Made by a program: the position numbers and the translations under genes
Shown: one piece after another, positions 32,221-40,654 of the stretch
Numbering within the stretch: position 1 is the first letter of the stretch
Layout: the number at the start of each line of letters is the position of its first letter
Source of the DNA: Saccharothrix espanaensis DSM 44229
Lineage (GTDB): Bacteria > Actinomycetota > Actinomycetes > Mycobacteriales > Pseudonocardiaceae
Assembly: GCF_000328705.1 (NCBI RefSeq)
Contig: NC_019673.1
Location: forward strand, 4,464,001-4,528,000
Direction: 5' to 3'
Length of the DNA: 64,000 bases
The notes under the pieces: model-generated
Told to the model about the DNA's origin: nothing
Databases searched by the model: none
Seen by the model: only the letters and a program-made list of their open reading frames with translations

Positions 32221-32655
32221 CGCCGCATCACCTCCTTCGACCCCGCCCCGTTCCGCTCGCGGGTGGCGGCCGAGGTGGACTTCGACCCCGAGGCGCACGG
32301 CCTGACCCCGCGCGAGATCCGCCGGATGGACCGCGCGGCCCAGTTCGCCGTGGTCACCGCGCGGGAGGCGGTGCTCGACAGCGGGCTGGACCTGGCGGCG
32401 CCGGCCCCCGGCCGGATCGGCGTGACGATCGGCGCGACCACGGGGCTGGACCACGAGTACGCCGTGCCGCACCTCTACAACTACCTGGTGCCCAGTTCGT
32501 TCGCGACGGAGGTGGCGTGGGCGGTCGGCGCGGCAGGGCCGGGGGCGGTCGTGTCCACCGGCTGCACGTCCGGTCTGGACGCGGTGGGGTATGCGGCCGA
32601 GGTGATCCGCGAGGGCGCGGCAGACGTGGTGGTCGCGGGCGCGACCGACGCCCCG
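32221..32655 (+). pseudogene. internal fragment of ketosynthase alpha (type II PKS)
   Basis: About 145 codons of KS-alpha fused in frame behind the cyclase stub: RRITSFDPAPFRSRVAAE, REIRRMDRAAQFAVVTAREA, and the active-site Cys in VVSTGCTSGLDAVGYAAE, ending at AGATDAP. The first about 40 and last about 230 residues are absent. Inside, GLDHEYAVPHLYNYLVPSSF lacks roughly 20 residues that KS-alpha normally has between two copies of a Y-A-V-like phrase, indicating an in-frame internal deletion. The His residues that complete the catalytic triad are lost, so it cannot work as a ketosynthase. Confidence 0.88.
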
Positions 32656-33345
32656 CGCCCACCACCGAGTCACGCGCCTCGATCCTGCACACCCGCACCA
32701 TGGAGCTGTTGGCCGACCGGCACGTCCTGGGCGGGCCGGGCCGGCTGCCCGGCGGCGGACCGGGTCACTTCGGCGGCCTGCCGCTGGACCTGGCCGAGGC
32801 CGACCCCGGCCACCGGTTCGCCGGCCGGTGGAAGTGCCCGCAGACCGTGCTGGAGCGGGTGTTGGGCCGGCGGGCCGCCGCGCTGGGCGCGCGGGTCCGG
32901 CGCGGCGCCGGGCTGGCCGAGCGAGGCGACCACGTCGAGGCCGAGGTGGTGGTGGCCGGGGAGCGCCGCCGGGTCGCCGCGGCCTACCTGGCCGGCTGCG
33001 ACGGGCAGGACAGCGCGGTGCGGGTGCTGGGCGGCTTCGACTTTCCCGGCGCGGACGCCGCCCGTGAGCTGCTCCGGGCCGACGTCGAGGGCCTGGCCAT
33101 CCCGGATCGCCGGTTCGAGCGGCACCCGCACGGCCTGGCCACGGCGTGGCGTCGGCCGGACGGCAGCACCCGGGTGATGGTCCACGTGTTCGGCGCGAGC
33201 CCGCGCCCGCGCACGCCGGACTTCGCCGAGATCGCCGCCGCCTGGCGGCACGTGACCGGCGAGGACATCGCGCACGGCCGGCCGACGTGGCTCGACGCGT
33301 TCGACGACGAGCACCGGCAGGCCGCCGGCTACCGGCGTGGCCGGG
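32656..33345 (+). pseudogene. central fragment of a second FAD monooxygenase
   Basis: A shifted frame opens with PTTESRASILHTRTMELLAD, the usual continuation about 40 residues into aromatic hydroxylases, and runs through YLAGCDGQDSAVRVLGGFDF to DDEHRQAAGYRRGR. The N-terminal FAD motif GxGxxG is absent, and at 33340-33345 the sequence stops exactly where GDAAH should follow. Frame differs from the ketosynthase piece. About 230 of the usual 500 residues remain. Confidence 0.85.
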
Positions 33346-33482
33346 GCGCGGACCCTGGCCGGCGTCCGGGCCCAGGCACTGCTCCTGCTCGGCGGGCCGG
33401 AGGTCGAGCCGCTGCGCGCCGCGTTCACCGACCTGGTGCGGTTCGACGTCGTCCGCGCGCACCTCGCCCGCACGATCAGCGG
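33343..33482 (+). pseudogene. C-terminal-region fragment of the same or a related monooxygenase
   Basis: In yet another frame, GARTLAGVRAQALLLLGGPE continues to LVRFDVVRAHLARTISG, which in hydroxylases lies just beyond the region missing from the previous piece (compare YPEVEAHLAARVSGLDIRY in the intact copy). It ends at ISG, where the C-terminal domain should begin. About 100 residues before it and 150 after it are gone. Then comes the ribosome site of the intact SDR. Confidence 0.8.
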
Positions 33483-33546
33483 CCCCGACCGGCCACACAC
33501 CCCCGGCGTGACCCCGGGCGTGACCGCAGAGGTGGAGGAGACCGGC

Positions 33547-34314
33547 ATGGGCAGGCTCGACGGCAGGACCGCGCTGGTCACCGGCTCCAGCCGGGGCATC
33601 GGCCGGGCCACCGCGCAGCGGTTGGCGCAAGAGGGCGCGCTGGTCGCGGTCCACTACGGGGTCGACGGGGACGCGGCGGCCGAGACCGTGGCGCGGATCG
33701 AGAAGGACGGCGGGCGGGCGTTCGCGGTGCGCGCCGAACTCGGCCGGCCGGGCGACGTGCACGAGCTGTTCCTCGGTCTGGAGCAGGGGTTGCGCGAGCG
33801 CACCGGCAGCACCGCGCTGGACGTCGTGGTGAACAACGCGGGCGCGCAGACGCCCGCCGGGGTCGCGCCCGAGGACGTGACGCCGGAGGAGTTCGACCGG
33901 CTGTTCGCGGTCAACGCCAAGGCCCCGTTCTTCCTCGTCCAGCGGGCGTTGCCGCTGCTGTCCGCTGGCGGCCGGATCGTCACCATCTCCTCGGGCCTGA
34001 CCCGGGTGGCCAATCCCGGACAGGTGGCGTACGCGATGTCCAAGGGCGCCGTCGAGCAGCTCACCCTGCACCTCGCCCGGCACCTCGCGCCGCGCGGCAT
34101 CACGGTGAACACGGTCGCGCCGGGCATCACCGACAACGGCAGCGCGGTGTTCGACGACCCCGAGGCGGTGGGGGCGATGGCCCGGCTGTCCGCGTTCAAC
34201 CGGGTCGGGCAGGCGCGTGACGTCGCCGACGTGGTGGCGTTCCTGGCCAGTGACGACGCCCGGTGGATCACCGGCGCGTTCATCGACGCCACCGGCGGAA
34301 CGCTGCTCGGCTGA
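33547..34314 (+). CDS. SDR-family ketoreductase, intact active site
   Basis: 255-residue classical short-chain dehydrogenase: cofactor motif TGSSRGIGR, structural NNAG, catalytic Ser in TISSG, and YxxxK in YAMSK. C-terminal FIDATGGTLLG is canonical. ATG 33547 follows gtggaggagaccggc, a good ribosome site; the open frame upstream belongs to the monooxygenase fragment. Probably a ketoreductase of the aromatic polyketide pathway. It is the first intact gene after the deletion scars and may be transcribed through them. Confidence 0.93.
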   Translation: MGRLDGRTALVTGSSRGIGRATAQRLAQEGALVAVHYGVDGDAAAETVARIEKDGGRAFAVRAELGRPGDVHELFLGLEQGLRERTGSTALDVVVNNAGAQTPAGVAPEDVTPEEFDRLFAVNAKAPFFLVQRALPLLSAGGRIVTISSGLTRVANPGQVAYAMSKGAVEQLTLHLARHLAPRGITVNTVAPGITDNGSAVFDDPEAVGAMARLSAFNRVGQARDVADVVAFLASDDARWITGAFIDATGGTLLG

Positions 34315-34380
34315 CCACCCGTCCCGACGGCGCGGACCCCGCGCGCCCGCCTCCAGCGCCCACCCTGAACGGAGACCACG

Positions 34381-35367
34381 ATGGACGTCGGATTCCTCTT
34401 CGACCTGCGCAACCCGGCCCGGTGGGAACGGCCGTGGGCCGACCACTACGCGCGGTCGCTGGAGCTGTGTGAAGAGGCGGACCGGTGCGGTGCGGGCGGG
34501 GTGTGGTTCAGCGAGCACCACCTGTTCGCCGACGGCTACCTGCCGCAGCCGCTCACGTTCGCGGCCGCCGCGGCGGCCCGGACCCGCAACGTCCGGATCG
34601 GCACGGCCGTGGCGCTGCCCGCGCTGCGCGCACCCGCCCAGCTCGCCGAAGAGGCCGCGGTGGTGGACCTGATCAGCGGCGGGCGGCTCGAACTCGGCGT
34701 CGGCGCCGGGTACCGGGCGCCCGAGTTCGCGCTGTTCGGGGCCGACCCCGGCCGGCGGTTCGCCGAGACCGAGCGGGTGGTCCGGGAGGTGCGCCGGCTG
34801 TGGGAGCCCGGCGGCGTCACGCCCCGGCCGCTGCAGGACCCGGTGCCGCTGTGGGGCGGCTTCTACGGCCCGCGCGGCGCGCGGCTGGCCGGCCGGTTGG
34901 GCATGGGCCTGCTGCACATCTCGGCGGAGGTGTTCCGGCACTACCGGGTCGGCCTGGTCGAGGGCGGCCACGACCCGGCGACCGCGCGGGTCGCCGGCCT
35001 GCTGCCGGTGCTGCTGGCCGACGACCCGGACGCCGCGTGGCACCGGGTCGCGCCGCACCTGGCGCACCAGCAGGACACCTACCGGCGGGGCTCGGTCGAG
35101 GGCACCGGCCGGCCGGTGCCGCCGCCGGTCGGGATCGGCCCGACCCGCGAGCGGCGGGCGGACGGCCCGTGGGGCGCGCTGGAGGTGATGACCCCGGAGG
35201 AGGCCGTCGAGCGGATCCACCAGCGCACCGAGGGGCTCGCGGTGCGGCACCTCGTGTTCTGGGCGAGCGTCGCGGCGATGCCGGACGACCTGGTCGTGCG
35301 GCACGTCGAGCTGGTGAGCCGACGGCTCCCGCCGCTGCTCGCCGCCCGGGAGCCCGCCCGTGCCTGA
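34381..35367 (+). CDS. LLM-class flavin/F420-dependent oxidoreductase
   Basis: 328-residue luciferase-like TIM-barrel enzyme: SLELCEEADRCGAGGVWFSE, HHLFADGYLPQPLT, and VDLISGGRLELGVGAGYRA are typical strands and loops. Members use reduced FMN or F420 for mono-oxygenation or hydride transfer; in aromatic polyketide clusters they do ring oxidation or reduction. ATG 34381 is preceded by cggagaccacg. One of two adjacent but dissimilar LLM enzymes. No damage seen; length is normal. Confidence 0.9.
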   Translation: MDVGFLFDLRNPARWERPWADHYARSLELCEEADRCGAGGVWFSEHHLFADGYLPQPLTFAAAAAARTRNVRIGTAVALPALRAPAQLAEEAAVVDLISGGRLELGVGAGYRAPEFALFGADPGRRFAETERVVREVRRLWEPGGVTPRPLQDPVPLWGGFYGPRGARLAGRLGMGLLHISAEVFRHYRVGLVEGGHDPATARVAGLLPVLLADDPDAAWHRVAPHLAHQQDTYRRGSVEGTGRPVPPPVGIGPTRERRADGPWGALEVMTPEEAVERIHQRTEGLAVRHLVFWASVAAMPDDLVVRHVELVSRRLPPLLAAREPARA

Positions 35368-35403
35368 GCGCGTCCCCGTGCCGATCCCCGAGAGGCGGGT
35401 TCC

Positions 35404-36252
35404 GTGACCACTGACGACCTCCGACCGTTCCGGTTCGCCCTGTGCCTCTACACGCCCGTCGAGCGCGCGGATTGGGTGCGCAAGGTGAGGCTGGCCGAGG
35501 AACTCGGCTACGACGTGGTGTCCGTGCCCGACCACCTGGGCAGCGCCGCCCCGCTGCCGACGCTCGTGCTCGCGGCCGAGGCGACCGAACGGGTGCGGCT
35601 CGCGACCCACGTGCTCAACACGACCCTCTACCGGCCCGAGGTGCTGGCACGGGACGTCGAGGCCCTCGACCGGTACTGCGGCGGCCGGGTCGAGATCGGG
35701 TTGGGCGCGGGCTGGGCGCGGGCCGAGTTCGACGCGGCCGGCCTGCCGTGGACACCAGCCGCCGAACGGGTCGCGCACCTGGAGCGGACCGTCGCGCTGC
35801 TGCGGGCGCGGCCCGGACCGCCGCTGATGATCGCCGGCCGGGGCGACCGGGTGCTCCGGCTGGCCGCCGCGCGGGCCGACGTGGTCGCGTTCACCGGCAC
35901 CACCCGCGTGCCCGACGGCGAGCGGCTGCGGCTGGGCGGTCCGGCGGAGGTCGCGGGCCGGGTCGAATTCGTCCGGGAACTGCTCGGCGAGCGCATCCGC
36001 GAGGTCGAGCTGAACATTACCGTGCACCGCGTCCTGCCATCCGGACCAGGGCACCGGATCACCGATCTGTGGCAGAATGATCTCGACCTCAGCGCCGCCC
36101 AGTCGGTCGAATCACCGTCATTGCTGGTCGGCCCGCCGGATGAATGCGCGGAGCAGCTCCGCGCGGCGCGGAAGAGATTCGGTTTCAGCTACTTCACCGT
36201 CCTGGAACCCGAGATGATGTCGTTCGCCCGGGTCATCGAGGCACTGCGGTGA
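35404..36252 (+). CDS. second LLM-class oxidoreductase (F420-type, MSMEG_2516-like)
   Basis: 282 residues. Opens with PFRFALCLYTPVERADWVRK and LAEELGYDVVSVPDHLG and continues DVEALDRYCGGRVEIGLGAG, which resembles the actinobacterial F420-dependent MSMEG_2516 subgroup more than the FMN luciferases. GTG 35404 follows gagaggcgggttcc. The 36-bp gap from the previous gene suggests one operon. The last about 80 bp are less GC-rich than the rest. Reaction unknown. Confidence 0.87.
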   Translation: MTTDDLRPFRFALCLYTPVERADWVRKVRLAEELGYDVVSVPDHLGSAAPLPTLVLAAEATERVRLATHVLNTTLYRPEVLARDVEALDRYCGGRVEIGLGAGWARAEFDAAGLPWTPAAERVAHLERTVALLRARPGPPLMIAGRGDRVLRLAAARADVVAFTGTTRVPDGERLRLGGPAEVAGRVEFVRELLGERIREVELNITVHRVLPSGPGHRITDLWQNDLDLSAAQSVESPSLLVGPPDECAEQLRAARKRFGFSYFTVLEPEMMSFARVIEALR

Positions 36253-36314
36253 ACGGCCGATCACGGCCACCGGGATGACACCGATCCACCGCGATCACCA
36301 CCAGGGAGCACGGC

Positions 36315-37142
36315 TTGACCAAGACCTACGTGATCACCGGTGCCACCGACGGCATCGGTGCGGCGGTGGCGCGCGAGCTGTTCACCCGAGGGGACCACGT
36401 GGTCGCCCTCGGGACGAACCCGGCGAAGGGCGCGGCGCTGGTCCGCGCCGCCGAGGGCGCACCGGGCACCGTCGAGTTCGTCCAGGCCGACCTCAGCCTG
36501 GTGGCCACCAGCCGGCGGGTGGTCGCCTCGATCCTGCGCGACCACCCGCGCGTCGACGGCCTGGTGCTGTGCGCGCGCCACTTCCGCAGCTACCGGTCGG
36601 TCACCGCGGAGGGCTTCGAGGACAACTTCGCGCTGTTCTACCTGAGCAGGCTGCTGTTCGGGTACGGGCTGCGGCCCGCGCTGGAGCGGGCCGACCGCCC
36701 GGTGATCGTCAACGTCGCCGGCCCCGGCCACGACACCCCGGTGACGTGGGACGACCTGCAGAGCGCCCGGGACTACGACGGCGTGCGGGCGATGTTCCTC
36801 AGCGGCCGGCTGGACGACCTGCTCGGCGTGGAGTTCGCCCGGCGGCACGGCGACGGGCCGGTCCGCTACGTGCTGTTCCACCCGGGGACCACGGCCACCG
36901 GGTTCGTCGGCGAGTTCGACCCGGCGACGGCGGCGTTCGTGGAGCAGCAGAAGGCATTGGCGAAACCGGCCACCGAAGTGGTGCCGCCGATCGTCCGTTT
37001 GCTGGACGACCCGCCGGCCGCGCCGTTGACCGCCTACACCATGTACCGCGAACTCCCGCTGACCGGCGGGCTGTTCTCGCCGGCCGATGCGCGGCGGCTC
37101 GCGGAAATCACCGGACAACTGCTGGACGCGGTGCGCGGATAA
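36315..37142 (+). CDS. SDR-fold protein lacking the catalytic Tyr and Lys
   Basis: 275 residues in the retinol-dehydrogenase-like SDR branch. The cofactor motif TGATDGIGAAVA is good, but the NNAG segment reads LVLCARHF. Where relatives have RAYGQSK the sequence is VRAMFLSGRL, so both catalytic Tyr and Lys are absent. Either it is a non-redox cofactor-binding protein (cyclase or scaffold) or it has decayed without frame loss. Start is TTG 36315 with ccagggagcacgg before it. Length is normal, with no stops. Confidence 0.8.
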   Translation: MTKTYVITGATDGIGAAVARELFTRGDHVVALGTNPAKGAALVRAAEGAPGTVEFVQADLSLVATSRRVVASILRDHPRVDGLVLCARHFRSYRSVTAEGFEDNFALFYLSRLLFGYGLRPALERADRPVIVNVAGPGHDTPVTWDDLQSARDYDGVRAMFLSGRLDDLLGVEFARRHGDGPVRYVLFHPGTTATGFVGEFDPATAAFVEQQKALAKPATEVVPPIVRLLDDPPAAPLTAYTMYRELPLTGGLFSPADARRLAEITGQLLDAVRG

Positions 37143-37242
37143 CGCACCGAGCCCTCGGGCGCGGGCCGCGCGGGCAATTCCGCCGGCCCGCCCGGGGACG
37201 CCCCGGAGAGCTCCGGGCACCGACACGACAGGGGGTTTCGGC

Positions 37243-38040
37243 GTGGATTCGGGACTGATCGGGCGGCGCGCGCTGGTGACGGGGTCGAGTTCGGGGATCG
37301 GGGCCGCGATCGCCGAGGTGCTGGCGGCCGAGGGCGCGGACGTGGTGGTGCACGGCCGGGACCGGGCCCGCGCGGAGGAGGTGGCGCGCAGCGTGCGCGG
37401 GCACGGCCGGCGGGTGGACGTGGCGCTCGGCGACCTGGCCACCGACGAGGGCGCGCGGGAGGTGGTCCGCGCGGTGGCCGCGGGCGGTGTCGTCGACGTG
37501 CTGGTCAACAACGCGGGCGGCAGCGACCTGGTCTCCTGGGACGCCGCCACGCCCGAGTTGTGGGCGCGGTCGTACCAGGTCAACGTGGTGTCCGCGGTGC
37601 GGATGATCCAGGCGTTCGTGCCCGGGATGCGGGAGCGCGGCTGGGGCCGGGTGGTCCAGGTAGGCGGCGGGCTGGCCGTGCAGCCGATGCCGGTGCAGCC
37701 GCAGTACTGCGCCGCGCTGGCCGCCCGGCACAACCTCGCCGTCTCGCTCGCCCGCGACCTCCAGGGCACCGGCGTGACCTCGAACGTGGTCTCGCCCGGC
37801 GCGATCCTGGTCGACTACATGCGCGAGTGGCTGCGCGAGATGGCGCCCGAACGCGGCTGGGGCACCGAGATCGCCGAGATCGAGCAGCGGGCCGCGCGGG
37901 AGTGGGCGCCCAACGACATCGGCCGGTACGGGACCCCGGCCGAGGTGGCCGGCGCGGTGGCCTACCTGGTGAGCCCGGTCGCCGACTACGTCACCGGCGC
38001 GGTGCTCCGGGTGGACGGCGGCTACGTCAGGTCGTGCTGA
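37243..38040 (+). CDS. SDR-family protein with altered catalytic triad
   Basis: 265 residues. Cofactor motif TGSSSGIGAAIAE and VNNAGG are normal, but the catalytic Ser position reads VVQVGGGLA and the Tyr motif is YCAALAA, where Leu replaces Lys. C-terminal VLRVDGGYV is normal. Tyr retained, Ser and Lys lost: activity as a standard ketoreductase is doubtful, though NAD(P)-binding dehydratases or cyclases with such changes exist. GTG 37243 follows a GC-rich stretch with agggggtttcgg as ribosome site. Frame open upstream without support. Confidence 0.85.
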   Translation: MDSGLIGRRALVTGSSSGIGAAIAEVLAAEGADVVVHGRDRARAEEVARSVRGHGRRVDVALGDLATDEGAREVVRAVAAGGVVDVLVNNAGGSDLVSWDAATPELWARSYQVNVVSAVRMIQAFVPGMRERGWGRVVQVGGGLAVQPMPVQPQYCAALAARHNLAVSLARDLQGTGVTSNVVSPGAILVDYMREWLREMAPERGWGTEIAEIEQRAAREWAPNDIGRYGTPAEVAGAVAYLVSPVADYVTGAVLRVDGGYVRSC

Positions 38041-38083
38041 GCTCGTGCCGGGGTGTCGCCGGAGCAGGGGAGTGGAGACCGCA

Positions 38084-39142
38084 ATGGGTGGCGAACAGCA
38101 GTCGGAGAACACCGGGCCCGCGCCCGTGCTGCCCCGCGCGGCACTGGCCGACCCGCGCGGCCTGGTGCTGCACCTGGCCGCGGTGAAGTGGGCGCTGGGG
38201 GCGATCCGCGCGTTCGTCCGGCTGGGCGTGGCCGACCACCTGGTGGCGGGCCCGGCCACGGCGGCCGACCTCGCCCGCGCGGTCGGCGTGGACGCGTCCC
38301 GGCTGGGCCGGGTGCTCGCCGCCGTCGCCACGGCCGGCGTGCTGGACGAGGACGCGGGCGGCCGGTTCGCGCTCACCCCGGCGTCGGACGGGCTGCGGAC
38401 CGGTGGCGCGGGCGGGTTCCGCGACATCCTGCTGTTGCTCACCGACCCGCTGCTGTGGCGGCCCCACGAGGACGTGGCGCACACCGTGCGGACCGGTCAG
38501 ACCGCGTTCGAGCACCTCTACGGCGAGCCGTTCTACGACCACCTGCGCGCCGACGACGCGGCCTCCGCGCTGTTCGACCGGGCGATGGCGCAGATCGACG
38601 GCCCGGAGACCTTCGCGCTGTTCGACGGCGTGGAGTTCCGGCGGATCGCCGACGTCGGCGGCGGGCGCGGCAGCTTCCTGGCCGAACTGCTGCGGCGCAA
38701 CCCCGGCCGCGAGGGCGCGGTGTGCGACCACCCGCTGGCGATCGCCGGCGCGGCCGAGGAGTTCCGCCGGTGCGGGGTGGCGGACCGGGCGGTGGCGATC
38801 GAGGCCGACTTCTTCCGGGCGGTGCCGCCGGGGTTCGACACCTACCTGGTCAAGCGCTCGCTGCAGAACTGGGACGACCCGGCCGCGGTGCGCGCGTTGC
38901 GCACGGTCCGGGCGGCGGTCGGGGACGACGCCGGGGCCCGCCTGCTGATCGTCAACCACGTCCTGGCCGGACCGGGCGTGCCGGACCCGGGCAAGCTCTC
39001 CGACGTCGAGATGATGGCCGTGCTCGGCGGCCGGGAGCGCACGTGGGCGGACTGGACCCGGCTCGCCGCCGACGCCGGGTTCGCGCCGCGCGGCGAGCCC
39101 GCGCCCGGCCGGCTGACCCTGCTGACCTTCCGCCCGACCTGA
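38084..39142 (+). CDS. SAM-dependent O-methyltransferase (DnrK-like class)
   Basis: 352 residues: N-terminal winged-helix dimerisation domain (ATAADLARAVGVDASRLGRV) and a C-terminal Rossmann domain with SAM motif RIADVGGGRGSFLAELL. Further motifs are FDTYLVKRSLQNWDD and LIVNHVLAGPG. This is the plant-COMT-like family common in aromatic polyketide clusters, where it methylates hydroxyls or, in some cases, decarboxylates or hydroxylates. ATG 38084 with ggagaccgc before it. Appears intact. Last gene of the biosynthetic run, followed by a hairpin. Confidence 0.92.
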   Translation: MGGEQQSENTGPAPVLPRAALADPRGLVLHLAAVKWALGAIRAFVRLGVADHLVAGPATAADLARAVGVDASRLGRVLAAVATAGVLDEDAGGRFALTPASDGLRTGGAGGFRDILLLLTDPLLWRPHEDVAHTVRTGQTAFEHLYGEPFYDHLRADDAASALFDRAMAQIDGPETFALFDGVEFRRIADVGGGRGSFLAELLRRNPGREGAVCDHPLAIAGAAEEFRRCGVADRAVAIEADFFRAVPPGFDTYLVKRSLQNWDDPAAVRALRTVRAAVGDDAGARLLIVNHVLAGPGVPDPGKLSDVEMMAVLGGRERTWADWTRLAADAGFAPRGEPAPGRLTLLTFRPT

Positions 39143-39181
39143 TCGCCCGCCGCGAGCCCAGACCGTCCCGACACACCGAAA

Positions 39182-39209
39182 CCCCCGGCCGGCGGTGCGC
39201 GGCCGGGGG
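39182..39209 (+). terminator. 9-bp GC hairpin between methyltransferase and regulator
   Basis: cccccggcc pairs perfectly with ggccggggg across a 10-nt loop, 39 bp after the methyltransferase stop and 11 bp before the regulator start. It may end the biosynthetic transcript, or, being so close to the start codon, hinder regulator translation. Confidence 0.6.
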
Positions 39210-39220
39210 GATGGGGGTAC

Positions 39221-40654
39221 GTGGTGGAGCACGACGTCCAACCGGTCGGCCCGGGAGCGGGACCGGTCGAGCGCGGGCTGCCCGCCGCCGGCCGGGGCGT
39301 GCCGTCCCTGGACCAGGTGCGCCGGGCGCGGGCCGAACTGGTCGAGCGGGGCCGCTGGGGCGAGGCCGACGAGATCGTCCGCGAGGTGGTCGAGGTGGTC
39401 CTCGCCGGCGGAGCCCCGGCCGACCAGTCCGGCACGCACCTGGACGGCCTGGTCTACCTGCCGGGCGGCCCCGCGCCCGACACCGCGCCGCGCGGGGGGA
39501 TCCCCGAGGAGCAGCGGCTGGCGGTCCGGGCCGTCCAGCTCGCGAACCGGGGCACGGACCGGGCGCGGACGCTGGCCACCGCGCGCCGGCTGCTCGCCCT
39601 GCCGGGGTGGCGCGGCGCGGGCGCGTTCTGGTGCGGCGTCCTGGTCCTGGGCTACGGCGGCCGGCTCGACGAGGCGCGGGAGCGGTGCGCCCGCGCCCTG
39701 CGCGACACCGGGGCGCCGGGCGCGCGCGGCGTGGTCGCCCTGCTGGCCGCCCGGCTGACGTGGTCGGCGGGCGACCCGGCCGGCGCGGCCCGCGAGCTGT
39801 CCCAATCGGTACGGCGCGAGGTCGGTGAGCAGGTCCGCGGCGTCGCGGTCGCCTGGCTGGTCGCCGCCCTGGTCGACCTCGGCGAACTCGACCGCGCGCA
39901 CGACCTGCTGCTGGAGCACGACTTCGGCGGCGGTCTGACCGGCGTGCGGGACCGCGCGGAGCTGTTCCTGGCGCGCGGCGGCCTGCACGTCGCGCGGGGC
40001 CGGCTCGACCGCGCCCTGGAGGACTACCTCGACTGCGGCCGGGAACTGGCCCGGTGGGGCGTGAGCAACCCGGCCGTCGCCCCGTGGCGGTCGCGGGCCG
40101 CGGTGTGCGCGAACGCGCTGAACCGCACGGACCTCGCCCGCGCGCTGGTGTCCAAGGAGCTGGCGGCGGCGCGGCGCTGGGGCAACCCCCGGCTGATCGG
40201 CCTGGTGTCGCACGCGGCGGCGGTCGTGGCGGGGTCGGACCCGGAGGCGTTGCGCGCGGCGGCGACCGCGCTGGAAGGCGACCACGCGCTGGGCGAATCG
40301 CTGTACGCCCGCTACGACCTGGCGCTCGCGCTGGGCACCCGGGACCGGTACGCCGAGGCGCGCGAGACCCTGGAACAGGTGCGCGACACGGCCCGGCGCA
40401 CCGGCTACCGGCTGTGCGCCGACCGCGCCGAGGCCGCGCTGACCCGGATGACCACCCTCGACGGGGCCGGTGGGCTGACCCGCCAGGAGCGCAAGATCGG
40501 CGAGCTGGCCCGCACCGGGCGCAGCAACCGGGAGATCGCCGAAGAGCAGTACCTGACCGTGCGGACCGTCGAGTTCCACCTGTCGCGGGTCTACCGCAAG
40601 CTCGGCATCGCCGGCCGCCGCGACCTCAGGACGATCCTGACACCCCTGACCTGA
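39221..40654 (+). CDS. TPR-LuxR transcriptional regulator, right flank of polyketide remnant
   Basis: 477 residues with the same layout as the regulator at 28755: helical repeats (about 80-410, e.g. EDYLDCGRELARWGVSNPAV) and a C-terminal LuxR HTH (LTRQERKIGELARTGRSNRE, then TVEFHLSRVYRKLGIAGRRD). No ATPase motif. GTG 39221 or 39224; both follow a GGGGGGATGGGGG run that may serve as ribosome site, with a hairpin immediately upstream. Its 3' end overlaps the convergent AraC gene by 29 bp. Probably a pathway regulator duplicated from, or ancestral to, the left one. Confidence 0.88.
   Translation: MVEHDVQPVGPGAGPVERGLPAAGRGVPSLDQVRRARAELVERGRWGEADEIVREVVEVVLAGGAPADQSGTHLDGLVYLPGGPAPDTAPRGGIPEEQRLAVRAVQLANRGTDRARTLATARRLLALPGWRGAGAFWCGVLVLGYGGRLDEARERCARALRDTGAPGARGVVALLAARLTWSAGDPAGAARELSQSVRREVGEQVRGVAVAWLVAALVDLGELDRAHDLLLEHDFGGGLTGVRDRAELFLARGGLHVARGRLDRALEDYLDCGRELARWGVSNPAVAPWRSRAAVCANALNRTDLARALVSKELAAARRWGNPRLIGLVSHAAAVVAGSDPEALRAAATALEGDHALGESLYARYDLALALGTRDRYAEARETLEQVRDTARRTGYRLCADRAEAALTRMTTLDGAGGLTRQERKIGELARTGRSNREIAEEQYLTVRTVEFHLSRVYRKLGIAGRRDLRTILTPLT

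Noticed and set aside
32113-33177. Chimeric 354-codon frame as one functional enzyme
   Set aside because: It starts as a cyclase, becomes ketosynthase, then leaves the coding frame after about codon 181 where the monooxygenase is read in another frame. Essential residues of both families are missing.
30106-36054. Open frame of 1982 codons on the minus strand across the polyketide remnant
   Set aside because: The translation is Arg/Pro/Gly/His-rich without hydrophobic cores or motifs, and it lies opposite several well-recognised plus-strand genes. It is an artefact of high GC at third positions.
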